A DNA stretch of 42,945 bases from an uncultured Clostridia bacterium (lineage in GTDB: Bacteria > Bacillota > Clostridia > Peptostreptococcales > Anaerovoracaceae). The stretch is from NCBI GenBank assembly GCA_937889655.1, contig CALBZG010000056.1, positions 1-42,945 on the forward strand. Reading direction: 5' to 3'. The notes under the pieces are model-generated. The model saw only the letters and a program-made list of their open reading frames with translations, was not told where the DNA came from and searched no databases. The translations under genes and the position numbers were made by a program. Within the stretch, counting starts at the first letter, position 1. Every line of letters begins with the position of its first letter. Below are positions 40,398 through 42,945 of the stretch, piece by piece.

Positions 40398-42221
40398 ATG
40401 GAAAGATTATCTGCTGAAGAGTACAAGGCGCTAAAAGCAATAGATATGGCGAAAGCTGAAGCCTTTGCGCGACAGATCCGTGAGAGCAAGGATCCCTTGG
40501 TCAGGTATAAAGATTCAAGACCGATAACGGATCTGAAACATATGATAGAAACCAGCTCCAAGCTATATGCTGAAAATGTTGCCTTCTATATCAAGCAGGA
40601 TAAAAACACCGCGTATATTCCGATAACATACAAGCAGATGATGAAGGATGTAAATGGCTTGGGCACTGCGTTGATTGTGGGCGACCTGAAAGATAAGAGG
40701 ATCGGCATAATTGGCGAAAACAGCTACATGTGGGCGACGATGTATCTGGCCTCCGTCTGTGGCGTTGGCGTTGTAGTGCCATTGGACAAAGAGCTTTCCG
40801 CCAATGAATTGAAAGGACTTGTCAAGGAAGCGGAGCTGAGCTGTGTTGCTTTCGACAAGAAGTTCGAGAACTTGTTCAAGGGGATCAAGGCCGACCCTGA
40901 AAACGACCTGGAGGTTTTGATCGGACTTGAAGCCCAGGAGAGCGACGGCGAGGTTTTTGCCTGGCGCGATTTGGTGCACAAAGGAAGCAGGCTGGTGGAT
41001 GAGGGGAACAGCTCCTTCCTGGACGCTCAGATCAACAGCCAGGAAATGAGCATTCTTCTTTTCACCTCGGGAACCACCGGGGTCAGCAAGGCTGTTATGC
41101 TAAGCCATGAAAACGTCTGCGTAGACCTGATGTCTCTGCCTACGCTGCTGGAGGTGAGAAGCGATGACATATTCTTTTCCATGCTGCCGGTCCATCACAC
41201 CTATGAATGCACCGGGGGTTTCCTGATGCCGCTTTATAAAGGATCAGCCATAGCCTATTGCGAAGGCTTGAAATATATCGTCAAGAATCTTTCTGAAGCC
41301 AAGCCAACGATGTTTCTTACCGTGCCTCTCGTCATCGAAAACATGCATAAGAAAATCTGGCAGAATGCGAAAAAGAACGGCAAAGCAAATACGCTTCGCA
41401 AAATGATGAATTTGAACAGAAAAACCAAAAAAATTGGTCTGGATATATCGGGACTCTATAACAAGCAAATCATGGCGCTCTTTGGAGGCCGGCTCAGAAT
41501 GCTGATATCCGGAGGTGCAGCTATAGCGCCGGAAGTTCTGGACGATATCAATGACTGGGGAGTCACAGCTCTTCAGGGATATGGATTGACGGAGTGCGCG
41601 CCGATGGCGGCTTTGAATCCTGACAAGAATCCTAAGAGCAATTCTTTAGGCTATATACCGCCTGGGATGGCATTCAAGGTCCACGAAGCAGATCCGGAAA
41701 CAGGCATTGGCGAACTGTGCATCAGGGGAGGCAATGTCATGCTGGGATATTATAATAATCCCGAGGCCACTGCGGAGGCGATCCGGGATGGATGGTTCCA
41801 CACGGGAGACCTTGGATATGTTGACAAGGATGGGTATGTGCACCTGACAGGAAGAAAGAAAAATGTCATCATTACCGCTAACGGGAAAAATGTATATCCG
41901 GAGGAACTGGAATATCTTCTTTCGCTTAGTCCTTTGGTGATGGAATCCATGGTATGGGGACTTAATGAAGCCGGGCAGGACACTTCTATCATGGCAACTG
42001 TCAAACTGGATGAAGAGGAACTTGCGGAGCTCCTTGAAGGCAAGCCGATGTCCGAAGTGCCTGATGAGACTCTGCTTAAACTACTCTGGGCCGAAGTGGA
42101 TAAAATAAACGAAGATCTTCCTGTCTGGAAGAAAATTAAAAAGATCTATATAAAAAGAGATGAATTTGAAAAAACCACCGGCAAGAAAATCAAGAGATTC
42201 GTTGATGCCAATAAGTCTTGA
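40398..42221 (+). CDS. Long-chain acyl-CoA synthetase-like AMP-forming ligase (copy 2)
   Basis: The second AMP-forming ligase has 607 residues and starts 15 bases after the first, with AAAGGAGG upstream. Motifs are closer to consensus: FTSGTTGVSKAVMLSH, GYGLTECAPM, DGWFHTGDLGYVDKDG, GRKKNVIITANGKNVYPEE and KTTGKKIKRF. Compared with copy 1 it has about 30 additional N-terminal residues and a different C-terminal insertion (EEELAELLEGKPMSEVPDE). The pair is probably translated from one mRNA. Complementary chain-length preferences, or formation of a heteromeric enzyme, are possible but unproven. A racemase gene follows after 37 bases. Confidence 0.89.
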   Translation: MERLSAEEYKALKAIDMAKAEAFARQIRESKDPLVRYKDSRPITDLKHMIETSSKLYAENVAFYIKQDKNTAYIPITYKQMMKDVNGLGTALIVGDLKDKRIGIIGENSYMWATMYLASVCGVGVVVPLDKELSANELKGLVKEAELSCVAFDKKFENLFKGIKADPENDLEVLIGLEAQESDGEVFAWRDLVHKGSRLVDEGNSSFLDAQINSQEMSILLFTSGTTGVSKAVMLSHENVCVDLMSLPTLLEVRSDDIFFSMLPVHHTYECTGGFLMPLYKGSAIAYCEGLKYIVKNLSEAKPTMFLTVPLVIENMHKKIWQNAKKNGKANTLRKMMNLNRKTKKIGLDISGLYNKQIMALFGGRLRMLISGGAAIAPEVLDDINDWGVTALQGYGLTECAPMAALNPDKNPKSNSLGYIPPGMAFKVHEADPETGIGELCIRGGNVMLGYYNNPEATAEAIRDGWFHTGDLGYVDKDGYVHLTGRKKNVIITANGKNVYPEELEYLLSLSPLVMESMVWGLNEAGQDTSIMATVKLDEEELAELLEGKPMSEVPDETLLKLLWAEVDKINEDLPVWKKIKKIYIKRDEFEKTTGKKIKRFVDANKS

Positions 42222-42258
42222 TAGGTTTGGAACAGCATTAGGAGGAAGTGAGGAAGTA

Positions 42259-42945
42259 ATGAACAGGTATCCACAGGTGGAGGTCGATCTAGCCAAGCTC
42301 AGGCACAATATCGAGGAGATCGTTAAAAAATGCGAGAGCAGGGGAATAGAAATCGCCGGCGTCATAAAAGGATTTTCAGGGATCCCCGAAGCCAGCTTGC
42401 AGTACGAACCGGCAGGCTGTTCCCTTCTGGCATCTTCCAGACTCGAACAATTGAGAGCAGCCCGGGAAGCGGGGTGTCGCCTGCCGTTCCTGCTAATCAG
42501 ACTGCCGATGCTTTCTGAAATCCAAGAAGCGGTGGAACTGACGGACATTAGTCTAAATAGCGAGCTGTCTGTTCTAGAGGCACTCGATCAGGAAGCAGGA
42601 AGACAGGGTAAAATGCATGGGATCATCCTTATGGCGGATCTTGGAGATCTTCGGGAGGGATTTTGGGACAAGGAAGAACTGATCGGCACAGCTGTCAAAG
42701 TCGAGCGGGAATTCAAAAATCTCACACTGGAAGGAGTTGGCACTAATCTCGGATGCTATGGATCAGTTGAAGCCACACCGGAAAAACTGCAGGAGCTTGT
42801 GGATATCGCAGATATGATCCGGGGGAAAATCGGACGCAAGCTCCGATATGTATCCGGAGGCGCCACAACGTCGCTACCCAGGATATTTGAAGACAATATG
42901 CCGGAAGGTATCAATATGCTCAGGGTCGGAGAAGGGATCATTCTG
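42259..42945 (+). CDS. orr: Ornithine/alanine racemase-family PLP enzyme (3' partial)
   Basis: The frame is open from the ATG at 42259 to the window edge (229 residues), with AGGAAG upstream. The N-terminus, YPQVEVDLAKLRHNIEEI, and the PLP lysine in GVIKGFSG (K37) match the alanine-racemase-like barrel. ADLGDLREGFW, GVGTNLGCYG, YVSGGATTSLPRIF and EGINMLRVGEGIIL closely resemble clostridial ornithine racemase, which starts D-ornithine fermentation. An alternative is another amino-acid racemase of the same family. No stop is visible because the gene runs off the window. It may belong to the same operon as the acyl-CoA synthetases. Confidence 0.82.
   Translation, partial: MNRYPQVEVDLAKLRHNIEEIVKKCESRGIEIAGVIKGFSGIPEASLQYEPAGCSLLASSRLEQLRAAREAGCRLPFLLIRLPMLSEIQEAVELTDISLNSELSVLEALDQEAGRQGKMHGIILMADLGDLREGFWDKEELIGTAVKVEREFKNLTLEGVGTNLGCYGSVEATPEKLQELVDIADMIRGKIGRKLRYVSGGATTSLPRIFEDNMPEGINMLRVGEGIIL

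Overview
The window looks like a chromosomal segment of an anaerobic, Gram-positive, low-to-moderate GC Clostridia-type bacterium, probably an amino-acid fermenter. The evidence is AGGAGG-type ribosome binding sites, a SAM-I riboswitch on metK, a T-box leader, a trimeric HydABC-type [FeFe] hydrogenase, a clostridial ornithine-racemase-like gene and the secA-prfB gene order. I see no rRNA, CRISPR array, insertion sequence, integrase or phage gene. Function calls come from motif reading only; no database search was run.

Layout. (1) 1-2843: a sugar-type ABC importer, comprising a binding protein cut by the left edge and two permeases, with a perfect hairpin between binding protein and permeases. 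(2) 2886-4130, reverse: an AlaX-type editing hydrolase. A 479-bp gap with DnaA-box-like sites then leads to an AraC regulator with an unusual C-terminal domain. (3) 6279-7553: a saccharopine-dehydrogenase-family enzyme behind a promoter bracketed by an inverted repeat. (4) 7619-8995, reverse: a serine hydrolase of the beta-lactamase fold and a small membrane protein. (5) 9218-17394: the most unusual region, an apparent four-gene operon. It encodes a 1625-residue protein joining HD hydrolase, helical repeat, nucleotidyltransferase, GNAT-like and phosphoribosyltransferase-like modules, then an LDH-like dehydrogenase, a double flavodoxin-like Fe-S flavoprotein and an aldo/keto reductase with ferredoxin-like clusters. 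(6) 17410-19166, reverse: a NimA/PNPOx-like flavoprotein and an unrecognised 405-residue protein. The latter's promoter shares its -35 core with the divergent metK promoter.

(7) 19196-27995: housekeeping genes: SAM-I riboswitch and metK, aspartate kinase, a CNNM/CorC-type membrane protein, secA, prfB with its programmed +1 frameshift, and a HAD phosphatase. (8) 28131-32279, reverse: hydC-hydB-hydA. (9) 32722-36556: tRNA-Thr(CGU) placed directly before an SLC13-like transporter, then a persulfide-dioxygenase/rhodanese protein and two half-size YeeE/YedE sulfur transporters. (10) 36553-38467: a T-box leader, best read as tyrosine-specific, controlling a sodium/solute symporter. (11) 38613-42221: two tandem long-chain acyl-CoA synthetase-like genes. 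(12) 42259 to the right edge: a partial ornithine/alanine racemase-family gene.

How the parts fit. Amino-acid and C1/sulfur metabolism recur: SAM synthesis, aspartate-family synthesis, a probable tyrosine importer, a racemase and a sulfane-sulfur module. The bifurcating hydrogenase provides redox balance. The region-5 operon has the parts to make or recycle a nucleotide cofactor and use redox equivalents, but its function cannot be deduced from sequence alone. It is the best candidate for an undescribed system here.
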